Shown: positions 7,877 through 17,956, counted from the stretch's first letter. The stretch: DNA of 64,000 bases from Pseudoalteromonas holothuriae (GCF_945859825.1 NZ_CAMAPC010000012.1:54802-118801); one strand, 5' to 3'. The notes: generated by a model from the sequence alone, not told the origin. Numbers and translations are program-made.

Positions 7877-9118
7877 ATGACTAAATTTAAGTTATCTATG
7901 ATCACCGGCGCTTTACTGGCAAGTTCAGCGGCATTTGCTCAAGTTACAGCAATTACTGGAGCAACGGTGCATACTGCAACTGAGCAGGGTACTATCACTA
8001 ATGCGACTGTCGTTATCGAAGATGGAAAAATTAAAGCAATTAATCCTCAAAACATGGCTGCTGACATCACAGTACCTGCACAAGGGCTTGTGTTAACCCC
8101 AGGATTTATTGGTTCAATGAACCAATTGGGCCTTGTCGAAGTAGGTGCAGTTGCTCGCTCGCGTGATGCATCTGACGAAAAAGCAGGGTTGGACTTTGAC
8201 CCAAGTTATGCGTTCAACCCACGCTCTTCACTTATTCCATATGCGCGAAAAGGTGGCATAACACAAAATGTTGTTGCGCCGATAAATTGGGACGGTGTTT
8301 ACTCTGGCCTTGCATTTACTGCGGATTTAAGTGGTGATTTTGAGAGCATTACTGATAAACATACTGCATTAGTGATTGATCTTGGTGCTAGAAGTAAAGG
8401 TTCACGTGCACTGTCTTTTCAGCAACTTGTAGACAAGTTAGAAGGTCAGACAGCTAAGCTTAAAAAAAGCGAAGATAAAAAAGAAGACAAAAAAGCGGAT
8501 AAACCAAGTGGCGAAGAGCGTGTTTTGACGCAACTATTAGAGGCAAAACTGCCATTAGTAATTGATGTTAACCGTGCCGCAGATATTTTGCAGGTTATTA
8601 AGCTTAAAACACAGTTCTCTTTAGATGTGATTATTCGTGGCGGCTCAGATGCTGTATTAATCGCGGATAAAATTGCGCAAGCAAAAATACCGGTTATTGT
8701 CAGCGGTGTTTCAAACTTGCCGTCAGACTTTGATGCAATGCATGCAAGTTTAGAAAATGCAGGTAAATTAGAAAAAGCAGGCGTAAAAGTATTGTTGTCA
8801 GTGTTTGGTGATGGCAGTCATAACTTGTATCAATTGCGATATGATGCTGGTATCGCGGTATCGAACGGAATGAGTTTTGACAATGCAATTAAAGCTGTAA
8901 CTAGCAATGTAGCTGATGCATTCGCTATTGATGGTGGTAAAATTGCCGTTGGACAACGTGCAGATTTAGTACTTTGGAGTGCAGACCCATTTGAGTTAAG
9001 TACGCACGTTGAAAAAGTGTGGATCAACGGTGAGGAAGTTTCTACGCAGTCACGTCATGATAAATTGCGTGATCGTTACACAACAGATTCTGCATTGCCT
9101 CATGCTTATACTAAATAA
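7877..9118 (+). CDS. Exported amidohydrolase-like protein lacking metal ligands
   Basis: The 413-residue protein has a cleavable signal peptide (after AFA, residue 21) and the flanking beta-sandwich and C-terminal repeats of amidohydrolases (GQRADLVLWSADPFEL). Every metal position of its upstream partner is replaced: HSH becomes SMN, HNH becomes DVN, the HHG block becomes RGGSD, and HSDSD becomes FGDGS. A Lys/Asp/Glu-rich linker interrupts it near residue 200. It is probably a non-catalytic partner or scaffold for the preceding lipoprotein. The start follows AAGGAG. Expression appears to end at the strong terminator just downstream. Confidence 0.8.
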   Translation: MTKFKLSMITGALLASSAAFAQVTAITGATVHTATEQGTITNATVVIEDGKIKAINPQNMAADITVPAQGLVLTPGFIGSMNQLGLVEVGAVARSRDASDEKAGLDFDPSYAFNPRSSLIPYARKGGITQNVVAPINWDGVYSGLAFTADLSGDFESITDKHTALVIDLGARSKGSRALSFQQLVDKLEGQTAKLKKSEDKKEDKKADKPSGEERVLTQLLEAKLPLVIDVNRAADILQVIKLKTQFSLDVIIRGGSDAVLIADKIAQAKIPVIVSGVSNLPSDFDAMHASLENAGKLEKAGVKVLLSVFGDGSHNLYQLRYDAGIAVSNGMSFDNAIKAVTSNVADAFAIDGGKIAVGQRADLVLWSADPFELSTHVEKVWINGEEVSTQSRHDKLRDRYTTDSALPHAYTK

Positions 9119-9145
9119 AATTATTAATTTTAAATAGTCTATAAT

Positions 9146-9170
9146 GCCTAGTTCTCAACTAGGCTTTTTT
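9146..9170 (+). terminator. Intrinsic terminator of the amidohydrolase operon
   Basis: A perfect 8-bp stem GCCTAGTT/AACTAGGC with a 3-nt loop is followed by six T residues. Confidence 0.85.
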
Positions 9171-9176
9171 ATTTTT

Positions 9177-9236
9177 ACTCATTACATTAAATAAATGGTC
9201 AGATATTAATGTAAGTAAATGGTTTGTTGAAAATTT
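9177..9236. repeat. Degenerate copy of an interspersed intergenic repeat
   Basis: The 17-mer ATTACATTAAATAAATG and a GTAAATGG about 20 bp further on are shared with the better-preserved copy at 23840-23904. Outside this repeat, the rest of the 9171-9546 gap is AT-rich and shows no gene or clear signal. Confidence 0.45.
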
Positions 9237-9546
9237 CACTGGGTAAAACAATTTCATCATGTTTAAACTAATATGTGTAGTGATATTTTGAGGGGTTGAA
9301 ACGCAGGTTTTTATTTTTAAATCATATCTACTTTATGCACCTGACCAATAATGAATTTTTCCTGTTGCTATACCTTACGATATCTACCTGCTATATTGGT
9401 ATTAAATGGGTTTATACAGTGAATTGAATATTTTCAGCATGTGCTTGATAAGTATAATTAAATACTTAATTTGGTGAGCTTATAATTGACCGTTTTCAAC
9501 GTTTTCACTACATGTGAACTATTTAGCCCTCATGTAGTTTAAAAAG

Positions 9547-9723
9547 TTACTTTGTTGATGTTTCAATATCCTGTATTTTTTTATATACATCATCTGCTTC
9601 AGCTGTCAGGGTAGAGTATGTTCTAATATCACCACGTCTTTGTGCATGCATGGCTTGCTCTTGCAGCATTGCGAGCTGTTTCTCAAGCTTTTTAGTTGGG
9701 TTGCGCTTAAAAAATGAAAACAT
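9547..9723 (-). CDS. DUF6435 family small protein
   Basis: A 58-codon reading frame on the reverse strand starts with ATG at 9723 after a good GGAG site. The product begins MFSFFKRNPTKKLEKQ, followed by a charged helix with MHAQRRGDIRTYSTL and EADDVYKKI. This matches a small conserved family (DUF6435, also annotated Lacal_2735-like) found in many marine bacteria. The helix-turn-helix-like charged pattern suggests a soluble coiled-coil protein. Function is unknown. It is isolated from its neighbours. Confidence 0.7.
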   Translation of the reverse strand: MFSFFKRNPTKKLEKQLAMLQEQAMHAQRRGDIRTYSTLTAEADDVYKKIQDIETSTK

Positions 9724-9981
9724 TAATTACTCCAATAATATCTTGTGTCTCTTTTATACGAAAGGCAGGTAAAAATAGTTCAACTCATATGGCTAAGGCA
9801 AATGAATATCTGTAATGTTGTAGGATGGAAACACATTTTTTGTATTAAATTTGGTGTTTGCTCGGTAAAAAATGTAGCTTAAAAGCAGGTATTTTGCTTT
9901 ATTGTTAACCAAGTTTACTTAAGTCTAGTATAGAGCGATTAATCTATATTTTAAATATTACATAAAAACAAGGAAAGTACG

Positions 9982-10359
9982 ATGAATGTTTGGATATTAC
10001 TTTCGGGAATAACTGCTTTAATTACTTCTTTAATACATATATTTGCAGGGCAGATAGATCCTATTAAACCCTTCCTTAACTCAGAGCTTCCCGATATACC
10101 AAAGGCAACCCTTTTAGGGTGCTGGCATATAGTATCTTTAGTATTAGTTATTTCGGGTGTAACACTAACGTATATTGGTTGGTTTAACCGCATTGAACTA
10201 CAAAATGTAGTTTTAGGTTTATCAATAACCTTTGTTGCTTTTTCATTGGTTTTTTTGGCCGTCGGTTGGTTTTTCTTTGGTTATAAAACGTTTTTTAAGT
10301 TACCTCAGTGGGTGTTATTATTGCCAATTGGTGTACTGGGTTTGATTGGTGCTATATAA
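9982..10359 (+). CDS. Small integral membrane protein of unknown function
   Basis: The 125-residue product has four hydrophobic segments (about 4-24, 44-66, 74-97 and 105-124), separated by short loops that include HIFAGQ and GCWHI. Histidines at the membrane edge of the first two segments resemble other uncharacterised four-helix membrane proteins, but I cannot name a family. The ATG is preceded by AAGGAA at good spacing. It is followed by the GrpB-type pseudogene and has no evident operon partner. Confidence 0.6.
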   Translation: MNVWILLSGITALITSLIHIFAGQIDPIKPFLNSELPDIPKATLLGCWHIVSLVLVISGVTLTYIGWFNRIELQNVVLGLSITFVAFSLVFLAVGWFFFGYKTFFKLPQWVLLLPIGVLGLIGAI

Positions 10360-10453
10360 ATTAAGTCATAAATTTCAGTAAGCTATGTACTAAAGTGTGC
10401 TACCACAAAATGTTTTAATATTGGCCGCGTTTATGGCAGTTGAGTGAGAATAA

Positions 10454-10983
10454 ATGAGTAAACGAGTCATAAAAGTTGCCAATTATTCAGAACATATTGG
10501 CACCAAGCGTTCACAGATGAAAAAGCTTTACTTGAGTCTGTGTTAGCAAGTGACAATTTAGTTGGTATACATCATATAGGTAGTACATCTGTTAAAGGGC
10601 TTTGTGCAAAGCCCGTAATTGATATGCTTGTTTGAAGTTAAAAACCGACAATGCTAGATAGTCACAATCAACAGATGGCATTAATTGGATACCTAGCAAA
10701 AGGAGAGTACGGTATTGCAGGTAGGCGTTATTTTCAAAAAGGAAAGCATGAGAGAAGTCACCAAGTACATGCTTTTGAGTTTGGTTCGTTTGATGTAATA
10801 AGGCACCTTGCATTTAGAGATTATTTAATTGCTTTTCCTGAAATTGCTCAACAATATGGTTTATTAAAGCAAGAAGGGGCTAGGGTGTGTGCAAACAATA
10901 TTAATGTGTATTGCGATCACAAAGATAGTTTTATAAAAGAACATGAAGCTGAAGCATTACACTGTAAAACGTTAAGTAAATAA
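10454..10983 (+). pseudogene. GrpB family gene, frameshifted and interrupted by stops
   Basis: Translation from ATG 10454 gives the start of a GrpB/UPF0157 protein (nucleotidyltransferase-like fold). A 2-nt surplus AT at 10496-10497 shifts the frame. In the shifted frame the core HHIGSTSVKGLCAKPVID is recognisable. A TGA (10633-10635) and a TAA (10639-10641) then interrupt before the frame continues to 10983 as the C-terminal half, ending with a frame start at ATG 10651 that could not give a complete protein. An intact GrpB paralogue lies 200 bp downstream, so this copy is probably redundant and decaying. Confidence 0.75.
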
Positions 10984-11182
10984 CCGCCTGAGTAAAATAA
11001 GTTTTTGAAAATTATGTTTTTTATCAGGTTAAATAAAAGGTAACCATGATGAAGTCTAGTGCTTTAGTACTGCTTTTAGTTTTGTTGCTCGCTTAGTATC
11101 AAATCGAGCTGTGAAAATGAGCTTTGCTCTTGCCATGTGAGTTTTATGAGCCATAAACTTAAATCTTAGAGGTGAAAATTAA

Positions 11183-11692
11183 GTGTCAGATGATGTGATT
11201 AAACTTGTTAATTACAATGCAAAATGGGTAGACATGTTTAATGTGGAGCGTAATTTTTTGCATTTGCATATATCGCAGTATGTGGTTGGTTCTATCGAGC
11301 ATGTAGGTAGTACCGCTGTTAAAGGCATGATTGCCAAACCAATAATCGATATTATGGTCGGGGTTAAGTCTTTGCATGATGCTCAAGGAGCGATAAATAT
11401 TCTCTCGAATAATTCATATTGTTACTACCCATATAAAGCTGATGTAATGCATTGGTTCTGTAAACCATCACCAGAGGTAAGAACGCACCATTTACATTTA
11501 GTACCATATTTGAGCACTCTATGGTACGAGCGAATCGCATTTAGAAACATTTTGCGCAACAACCCAGATGTGGCATTACAATATGCTGACCTAAAAGTAG
11601 ATTTAGCTAACCGTCATATTGATGACCGTGAAGCATATACTCAGAAAAAATGGCCATTTATCAAGTCTATGCTGAGTCGCTTTCAAAGCTAA
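11183..11692 (+). CDS. GrpB family protein (UPF0157), intact
   Basis: The 169-residue protein carries the family core IEHVGSTAVKGMIAKPIID (residues about 37-55) and the later HHLHLVP and FRNILRNNP blocks, so it is complete. GrpB proteins adopt a nucleotidyltransferase fold; their substrate is poorly known. The start is GTG at 11183 with AGAGGTG upstream. The broken relative upstream is divergent in sequence and was probably not produced by a very recent duplication. Confidence 0.85.
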   Translation: MSDDVIKLVNYNAKWVDMFNVERNFLHLHISQYVVGSIEHVGSTAVKGMIAKPIIDIMVGVKSLHDAQGAINILSNNSYCYYPYKADVMHWFCKPSPEVRTHHLHLVPYLSTLWYERIAFRNILRNNPDVALQYADLKVDLANRHIDDREAYTQKKWPFIKSMLSRFQS

Positions 11693-11864
11693 TTGATGTA
11701 CCAGTCAGAAAGTACCGTCTCGCTCTTTATTAACACCTCAAACCATCATAGGTTAATATTCTCACTTAATTGTAAAACTCTCGCGTAACAAATTTTTAGA
11801 TCGATCACAAAGCGTGCAGCGTAAAGTGCCTTTAGTTCTTATTAAATGACAGAAGGAATACAAC

Positions 11865-12480
11865 ATTGAAAGCACTCATACAACATCGTTATTGATAGTG
11901 TCTAGCATATTTTTATCTGCCTGCAATGACAATGATAACCATGTTAATACTACGCCAAGCCCACAAGTTTCAACCACAACGATTGCTGATGCTGCAAGAG
12001 GGGGGTTCTACTTTGATTACTGCGCTTGAGGCCACAGGCCTTGATAGTACACTTTGTGATACAAGTAATAAGTTTACTGTTTTTGAACCTACTGATTAGG
12101 CTTTCGCTGTAATAGGCCAAGATACGGTAGATACGTTGTTGCAAGATACGGATAAGCTCAGCGTAATACTTTGATATCATATAGTTAGTAGCGAAGTAAA
12201 TGCACAAACAGCGATAGGACTTACTGGCACTTTTGCTGATACAGTCAATGGTGCACGGCTAGCGCTTTCATTATGTCAAAAATATAGCATCAAATATGCT
12301 GTTTTAGCACAATCGAGCCCTAGTTGTTGCAGTAGCACAGCTTACGATGGTCATTTCACAGGTCAAAAAGTAGCTTGTAATGGTGTAACCACGCAGCTTC
12401 TCAACCAGCATGGTATTCAAGTGGTTGGTCAACATAATATAGTTGATCTTAAGGCGTTGCTAACACACTTCGATGTTTGA
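11865..12480 (+). pseudogene. Chimeric pseudogene: FAS1-domain lipoprotein joined to DUF523 3' fragment
   Basis: A frame starting with ATT at 11865 (after AGAAGGA) encodes a lipoprotein signal ending FLSAC and then a fasciclin (FAS1) domain start, TIADAAR. A run of six G at 11999-12005 appears to contain one extra base. After the shift the FAS1 motifs FTVFEPTD and YHIVSSEV are separated by TAG (12097-12099) and TGA (12172-12174). From about 12260 the same frame becomes the C-terminal part of a DUF523 (YbbK-like) protein: SSPSCCSSTAYDGHFTG and GVTTQLLNQHGIQV, ending with TGA at 12478. The junction lies where both families have a similar GA-x-AL-x-L stretch. At least four lesions make a functional product unlikely. 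Confidence 0.65.
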
Positions 12481-12843
12481 TTTGGCTTGTTAGGGGTTAT
12501 TTCACAGTATTGTTCTAATATGTGTCATCTAATAAAAGTACCGTCTTTTTTATTCTTAAACTGGCTAGTTCGGCACAAAGTGAAGCAATTTTTCAATACT
12601 AAGCAGTTGGTAATTAATCATGGGGTTTAAAAATATCCGATATTTTTACTTCTCGATTGCTATTAGTCCCTTTTTATGAACGCAGAATCTACATGCCACT
12701 TATGAACGCAATGTAAAAAATGAATTATTTAATTAATTTTAATTTACATAGTATTTACCTTGTGTTTCTATATGCGCTCCGAAAACAATAAAACTAACTA
12801 AATTACTCATTGTTGATTGCACTACATGAGTATCGGGGGAAAA
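12481..12843. other. Intergenic leader before the TonB-dependent receptor
   Basis: This 363-bp AT-rich stretch has no convincing open frame. It should contain the receptor's promoter, but I cannot identify one securely, and no Fur-like box was seen in it. Confidence 0.4.
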
Positions 12844-15702
12844 ATGTTAAATTCTAAGTTAAGTCTTGCTATTAAAACGGCTCTATTCGGGAGCATGGTG
12901 TTTTCAAGTCAAAGTGCCATTGCAAATAATGACCAAAAAGGTGCCGACAAAGAAATTGAGCGGATTGTCACAACAGGCTCACGGATCAGCCGTGCTGATA
13001 TTGAGGGCCCGTCGCCAGTGGTTGTAATGACTGCTGAAGATATTGATGCCAAAGGTTTCAATAATGTTTTTGAAGCTATTCAATCGCTGTCGTCTGCGAC
13101 GGGATCAACCCAAGGGCAGGGTTATACGAATAGTTTTACTCCCAATGCTGAGACAGTAAATTTGCGAGGAATGGGCGCAAATAGAACCCTAGTTTTGCTT
13201 AATGGTCGCCGAGTTGCCAACTACCCACGCGCATTTAACGGCCAAAATAATGTATTTAATTTATCAAGTATCAGTGCGGCATCTATCTCTCGAATAGAGA
13301 TACTCACAGGCGGAAGCTCTGCGGTATATGGCTCCGATGCTATTGCGGGTGTGGTTAATATTATTACCAAAACAGAGATGGATGATGTCACTGTCAGATT
13401 AAGGCACAGCACATCAGATCAAGGCGGCGGTGATAATAGTAAGTTCTCAATCGCAGGTGGCCTTAGCCAAGGCGATTTAAATGTCTCTTATGCACTTGAG
13501 TACTCCAAACAAGACATGCTGCTAGGTAGTGAGCGCGATTGGCTCGATGATAATTACGATGGCCCTAATACTGAGAAAGAACCTGAATATCAGAGGGTTA
13601 ACCAGCGCAATATCATGGCAGCTACCTTTGACGGTGGCTTTAAATATTTGCACCCGAATGAGTTTGGTAATAATGTTTGCGACCAATGGGATGAATACGC
13701 ATTGTCAGAGCGCCCCTCGCGAGGTTTTTATTGTGGTAAAGACACCACAGGTGATAGTTCTTATATCAACGACAGAGAGCAGCTATCGCTATATACCAAC
13801 CTAACATACCAGTTGAGCAATAATCATGAGTTTTTTGCTGAAGCACTTTATTGGGACAGTGAAGCAAAAAACAGAGGGGGCTATGGTATTGGCTGGGGAA
13901 CAGATAGACTGCCTGAAGGCATTGCTATTGGCGACCAATGGCTTTGGGATGCAACGAATGAGCGCTATTTATACCTAACACGTACATTTAGCCCCGCAGA
14001 AGTCGGTGATGTTAGGGCGCACTTTGAAGATGAAATGCTCTACAGTGCTGCGGGCTTCAAAGGGCTTATTTTTGATGATTGGAACTATGAAGTGTCGCTT
14101 TCTCATAGTGCTTCAGATAGTTTTGAGTATGAAAATCTAATCGCCTCAGATAAGGCACTAGATTACTTCCTTGGTCAACCAATTGCGGGCACAGTTAATG
14201 AATTTAACCCAAACTTTGCGCGTTTTTGGCGACCATTAGACCAAGCTGGTAGAGATGCAATCGTCGAAGTCAATGATTCATCCGCTGATGCGTCTGTTAC
14301 TACCGTAAATGGTTCAATTACCGGTGCTTTGTTTGAATTGCCAGCGGGCGCAGTTGATTTTGCTTTAGCGTTAGAATGGTCAACAGAAGACTATGCTATT
14401 AGAGTAGACCCAAGAACATTGGATAAAACAACTGGCTGGGGTAATGGGCTCACCGGTACTGAAGGTAAAGGTGAACGTGATCGTTACGGTGCCGCACTGG
14501 AATTTAGACTGCCTGTAACAGAGCAACTGCTAGCCAGTATTGCAGGTCGTTATGACTATTACGACGATGAAACCGCAGTAGATGGTGCATTTACCTATCA
14601 ACTGGGCTTAGAGTATCGCCCGATAGACACATTATTAATGCGTGCAAACTACGGGACTACCTTTAGAGCACCAGACATTCACCAAGTATTTGCTGGCCCT
14701 TCAGGCTTCTATGAGTCTTTTACCGACTATTGGTTAGAGAGTAAATGCGTACAAATTGTTAACCAACAAAGCACGGGATTATCTGCTGTTGAGAATGATG
14801 CAGTGAGCTATCATTGTGATATGGATAGTGCAGGTAAATTACGTGAAGGGCAGCGCTATCAAGGAACACGTACTGGTAACAAAGACCTTAAAGAAGAAAC
14901 AGGCTACTCAGCCACCTTAGGGTTTGTGTGGAGTGTTACAGAAGAGATTGACCTAATTGCTGATTTATATCGCATCCGTATTAAAGATCAGGTGGAAAGC
15001 TGGGATACCGATCATTTCTTCACCACAGAAGCAAAATGCCGTAATGGGCAAGAACCAAATCAAGCGCTATGTGACGATGTACTCAACCGTATAAAGCGTT
15101 TTGATGCTGCACAACCCGATGTTGGTCTTAAAGTGAATACGGCCCATACAACTTATATAAATCAGTCATTAAAAGAGCAAACCGGTTTTGATATTAACCT
15201 TAAGGCTGGCTTTGACTTTGGCACGTATGGTGAGTTTGATATGGACCTTAAATTTACACATGTGCTTGAAGTAGTAAATCAACAGTTCCCGGGTGATGCA
15301 ATTGATAAAGAGTATAGAGATAATTACTTGAATAACGACTTTCGCTCACGATGGGATAATAAATTTGGCTGGCGCATAAATGATTGGCTTGTGCAATTAC
15401 AACAAACCCGCTTTGGATCTAGTTGGAACTATGAAGACCCTGATAAAATACGCAACCCTTCAGACGAAAAGCGAGCCTTGGCGGCACGCATGAAGCCTTG
15501 GTTAATCTATAATTTAGGCGTGACTTATATACTAAACGATAACCATAATATTAAGTTAGGGGTTAATAACCTGCGTGATTCTCGCGCTCGAAATGATAAA
15601 AGTTACACGGGAGATGACCCTTGGTTTAACCGTGGCAGATACCCTGTAACAACGGCCGTAATGGGTCGTACTTTCTCGCTTGAATGGGTTGGGAAGTTTT
15701 AA
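12844..15702 (+). CDS. TonB-dependent outer-membrane receptor
   Basis: The 952-residue protein has a signal peptide (to about residue 27), a TonB-box-like segment IERIVTTGSRIS, a plug domain (about 45-165) with NLRGMGANRTLVLLNGRR, and a large beta-barrel ending in Phe (SLEWVGKF), as outer-membrane proteins require. It imports a ligand using TonB energy; the ligand is not evident. Cysteine pairs in extracellular-loop-like segments (near residues 280-300, 640-670 and 730-750) may form disulfides. ATG 12844 is preferred because GGGGG lies 4 bp upstream; in-frame TTG and ATG codons occur earlier. No dedicated enzyme gene is next to it. Confidence 0.85.
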   Translation: MLNSKLSLAIKTALFGSMVFSSQSAIANNDQKGADKEIERIVTTGSRISRADIEGPSPVVVMTAEDIDAKGFNNVFEAIQSLSSATGSTQGQGYTNSFTPNAETVNLRGMGANRTLVLLNGRRVANYPRAFNGQNNVFNLSSISAASISRIEILTGGSSAVYGSDAIAGVVNIITKTEMDDVTVRLRHSTSDQGGGDNSKFSIAGGLSQGDLNVSYALEYSKQDMLLGSERDWLDDNYDGPNTEKEPEYQRVNQRNIMAATFDGGFKYLHPNEFGNNVCDQWDEYALSERPSRGFYCGKDTTGDSSYINDREQLSLYTNLTYQLSNNHEFFAEALYWDSEAKNRGGYGIGWGTDRLPEGIAIGDQWLWDATNERYLYLTRTFSPAEVGDVRAHFEDEMLYSAAGFKGLIFDDWNYEVSLSHSASDSFEYENLIASDKALDYFLGQPIAGTVNEFNPNFARFWRPLDQAGRDAIVEVNDSSADASVTTVNGSITGALFELPAGAVDFALALEWSTEDYAIRVDPRTLDKTTGWGNGLTGTEGKGERDRYGAALEFRLPVTEQLLASIAGRYDYYDDETAVDGAFTYQLGLEYRPIDTLLMRANYGTTFRAPDIHQVFAGPSGFYESFTDYWLESKCVQIVNQQSTGLSAVENDAVSYHCDMDSAGKLREGQRYQGTRTGNKDLKEETGYSATLGFVWSVTEEIDLIADLYRIRIKDQVESWDTDHFFTTEAKCRNGQEPNQALCDDVLNRIKRFDAAQPDVGLKVNTAHTTYINQSLKEQTGFDINLKAGFDFGTYGEFDMDLKFTHVLEVVNQQFPGDAIDKEYRDNYLNNDFRSRWDNKFGWRINDWLVQLQQTRFGSSWNYEDPDKIRNPSDEKRALAARMKPWLIYNLGVTYILNDNHNIKLGVNNLRDSRARNDKSYTGDDPWFNRGRYPVTTAVMGRTFSLEWVGKF

Positions 15703-15736
15703 CTGGTTGTTTGGGATAGCGAGCTTTAGAGATATA

Positions 15737-15764
15737 AAAATACCCAGCATTTGCTGGGTATTTT
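15737..15764. terminator. Bidirectional terminator between TonB receptor and asnS
   Basis: A perfect 12-bp stem (15737-15748 with 15753-15764) has a 4-nt ATTT loop and A/T tracts on both outer sides. It serves two convergent genes. Confidence 0.8.
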
Positions 15765-15781
15765 ATATTTTGTAATCTATT

Positions 15782-17179
15782 TTAGTACGTTGCACTGCCT
15801 TTGGTGCGAGGGAAGGCAATCACATCACGCACGTTACCCATGCCTGTAACATAGGCTACCAAACGTTCAAAGCCAAGGCCAAATCCAGAGTGAGGTACAG
15901 TGCCGTATTTACGCAAGTCACGGTACCAGCTGTAATCTTCTTTGTTTAAGCCCATTTCTTCTAAACGTGCATCGAGTACATCTAAACGTTCTTCACGTTG
16001 AGAGCCACCGATTATTTCACCAATACCTGGGGCTACAACGTCCATTGCTGCTACGGTTTTTCCATCTTCGTTTTGGCGCATATAAAAAGCTTTGATATCG
16101 CGTGGGTAGTTTTTGATAACTACTGGTGCTTTAAAGTGCTCTTCTGCTAAGTAACGTTCATGCTCAGACTGTAAATCAACACCCCATTCAACAGGGAATT
16201 CAAACTTTTTACCACAGTCTTTTAGAATTTCTACTGCATCAGTGTAATCTACTTGGGCAAAGTCTTTATCTACAAATTCCTCTAAACGCGAAATAGCATT
16301 TTTTTCAATACGCTGCGCGAAAAACTCCATATCATCACGACGTTCTGTTAACACTGCATTAAACACATACTTGAGCATGTTTTCGGCTAATTTTGCAATG
16401 TCGTCTAAATCAGCAAATGCAACTTCTGGTTCAACCATCCAAAACTCAGCAAGGTGTCTTGAAGTATTTGAGTTTTCAGCACGGAAAGTTGGGCCAAAAG
16501 TATAAACCTTTGACATGGCACTGGCATAAGTCTCACCATTTAGCTGACCAGATACAGTTAGAAATGCTTCTTTACCAAAAAAATCTTCACTGTAATCAAC
16601 ATCGCCTTTGTCTGTGCGTGGCAGATTGTTCATATCAAGCGTTGAGACACGGAACATTTCGCCTGCACCTTCACAGTCACTGGCTGTGACGATTGGGGTG
16701 CTGATCCACATGTAACCTTGCTCGTGGAAAAAACGATGTAGTGCTTGTGATAAACAGTTTCGCACGCGAGTTACTGCACCAATTACGTTGGTGCGTGGAC
16801 GAAGGTGTGCGTGTTCACGTAAATATTCAATACTATGGCGCTTTGCAGCCATAGGATATGAGTCTGGATTTTCTACCCAGCCTAATACTTCAACTGAGTT
16901 AGCTTGAATTTCAAATGCTTGACCTTGGCCTTCAGATTTTACTAACACGCCAGTTACTTTAACTGAGCAACCTGCTGTTAAGCGGGTAACTTCATCATAA
17001 TTATTGAGCGAATTAGGAACAACTGCTTGGATAGGGTCAAAACAAGAACCGTCATGAACGGCTAAGAAAGAAATACCTGCTTTTGAATCGCGGCGTGTAC
17101 GGATCCAACCTTTTATTATTACTTGGTTGTCGACCGCAACGGTGCCCTTGAGTAGCTCCGTTATCGCTATGTGGCTCAT
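15782..17179 (-). CDS. asnS: Asparaginyl-tRNA synthetase
   Basis: A class IIb aminoacyl-tRNA synthetase that charges tRNA-Asn in the cytosol. The sequence is close to E. coli AsnRS throughout: an N-terminal OB-fold with [20 protein letters not shown], the catalytic blocks [17 protein letters not shown] and [18 protein letters not shown], and the C-terminal class II motif 3, [11 protein letters not shown]. At 465 residues it is full length. The ATG at 17179 was chosen because GGAG lies 5 bp upstream; a GTG two codons earlier would overlap that site. It is a single gene with its own terminator. Confidence 0.97.
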   Translation of the reverse strand: MSHIAITELLKGTVAVDNQVIIKGWIRTRRDSKAGISFLAVHDGSCFDPIQAVVPNSLNNYDEVTRLTAGCSVKVTGVLVKSEGQGQAFEIQANSVEVLGWVENPDSYPMAAKRHSIEYLREHAHLRPRTNVIGAVTRVRNCLSQALHRFFHEQGYMWISTPIVTASDCEGAGEMFRVSTLDMNNLPRTDKGDVDYSEDFFGKEAFLTVSGQLNGETYASAMSKVYTFGPTFRAENSNTSRHLAEFWMVEPEVAFADLDDIAKLAENMLKYVFNAVLTERRDDMEFFAQRIEKNAISRLEEFVDKDFAQVDYTDAVEILKDCGKKFEFPVEWGVDLQSEHERYLAEEHFKAPVVIKNYPRDIKAFYMRQNEDGKTVAAMDVVAPGIGEIIGGSQREERLDVLDARLEEMGLNKEDYSWYRDLRKYGTVPHSGFGLGFERLVAYVTGMGNVRDVIAFPRTKGSATY

Positions 17180-17498
17180 CTTCACTCCAATGATATAAGT
17201 TACCTAATAATTATTCGATTGTACCTGATATACATTTCAGGCACGTAACCCGTATCTTACCTTTGATAAGGCAATAAAAAAACACTCAATCGCAACTCTT
17301 TTACAAGTTAATGAGGTATACAAACAATTTTAGCGTTGTTTTGTACGCTTTTTAAACTGCGTTAAAGCAGGCGAATAAATTGTGGTACTCTAATAAAATA
17401 GGGGTACAGGTAATTCATGATTAAATTGAAAAGTTGTGGCATGATATGCGCCTACTTCCAGAATCGAATTGTTCAAATTTTAGGTGTTGCTATTGGCG

Positions 17499-17933
17499 AT
17501 GAAACAAGTTTTTATTTTAAGGGGCTTACCCGGATGCGGTAAGAGCTATTACGCGCAAACACTTGCAGATGATTTAGTTGCAGGTGATGAAGGTCAATAT
17601 TTAATCTGTGCAACGGATGATTATTTTTATAATGATGATCGAGAGTATTATTTTGAAAAGTTTAAACTTCCCGAATACCATAACCTAAACTTAGCTCGTT
17701 TTATTAATGGCCTAAAAGAGGGTATTCCTCTGGTTATCGTTGATAACACCAATATCAAAAAGTGGGAGTTTGTGGCGTACAGTGCAGCGGCAACGGCACT
17801 GGGTTATCAAGTGAAAGAAGTGATTGTTGGGGAAGTTAAAGACAAATCATTACAGCACCTTTATGCCAAACGTAATACACATGGTGTAGCACTGAAAACG
17901 ATAAGCAAAATGGCCTATTTGTTTGAATGGTAA
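17499..17933 (+). CDS. P-loop kinase-like ATP-binding protein
   Basis: This 144-residue protein begins with beta-strand MKQVFILRG and the Walker A motif GLPGCGKS (residues 9-16), then ATDDYF and DNTN motifs (near 45 and 88). This is the AAA_33 P-loop group related to polynucleotide kinase and N4BP2-type kinases. The phosphate acceptor is unknown. The start is uncertain: ATG 17499 puts the first strand in the usual place, but TTG 17493 has better spacing from AGGTG at 17482. Its stop codon lies inside the terminator stem. Confidence 0.7.
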   Translation: MKQVFILRGLPGCGKSYYAQTLADDLVAGDEGQYLICATDDYFYNDDREYYFEKFKLPEYHNLNLARFINGLKEGIPLVIVDNTNIKKWEFVAYSAAATALGYQVKEVIVGEVKDKSLQHLYAKRNTHGVALKTISKMAYLFEW

Positions 17934-17956
17934 TACACCGCTTGTGTATTACTTTT
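17930..17956 (+). terminator. Intrinsic terminator of the P-loop kinase gene
   Basis: A perfect 9-bp stem GTAATACAC/GTGTATTAC with a 5-nt loop is followed by TTTT. It includes the upstream gene's stop codon and abuts the convergent exporter gene's stop. Confidence 0.65.

Noticed and set aside
8700..9027. Minus-strand frames of over 60 codons inside the second amidohydrolase
   Set aside because: They are shadows of the well-supported plus-strand gene and have no ribosome sites or families.
11046..11096. A 16-codon frame with a ribosome site and a signal-peptide-like MMKSSALVLLLVLLLA
   Set aside because: It ends with TAG directly after the hydrophobic stretch and shows no recognisable gene further on; at most it is the 5' end of a lost gene.
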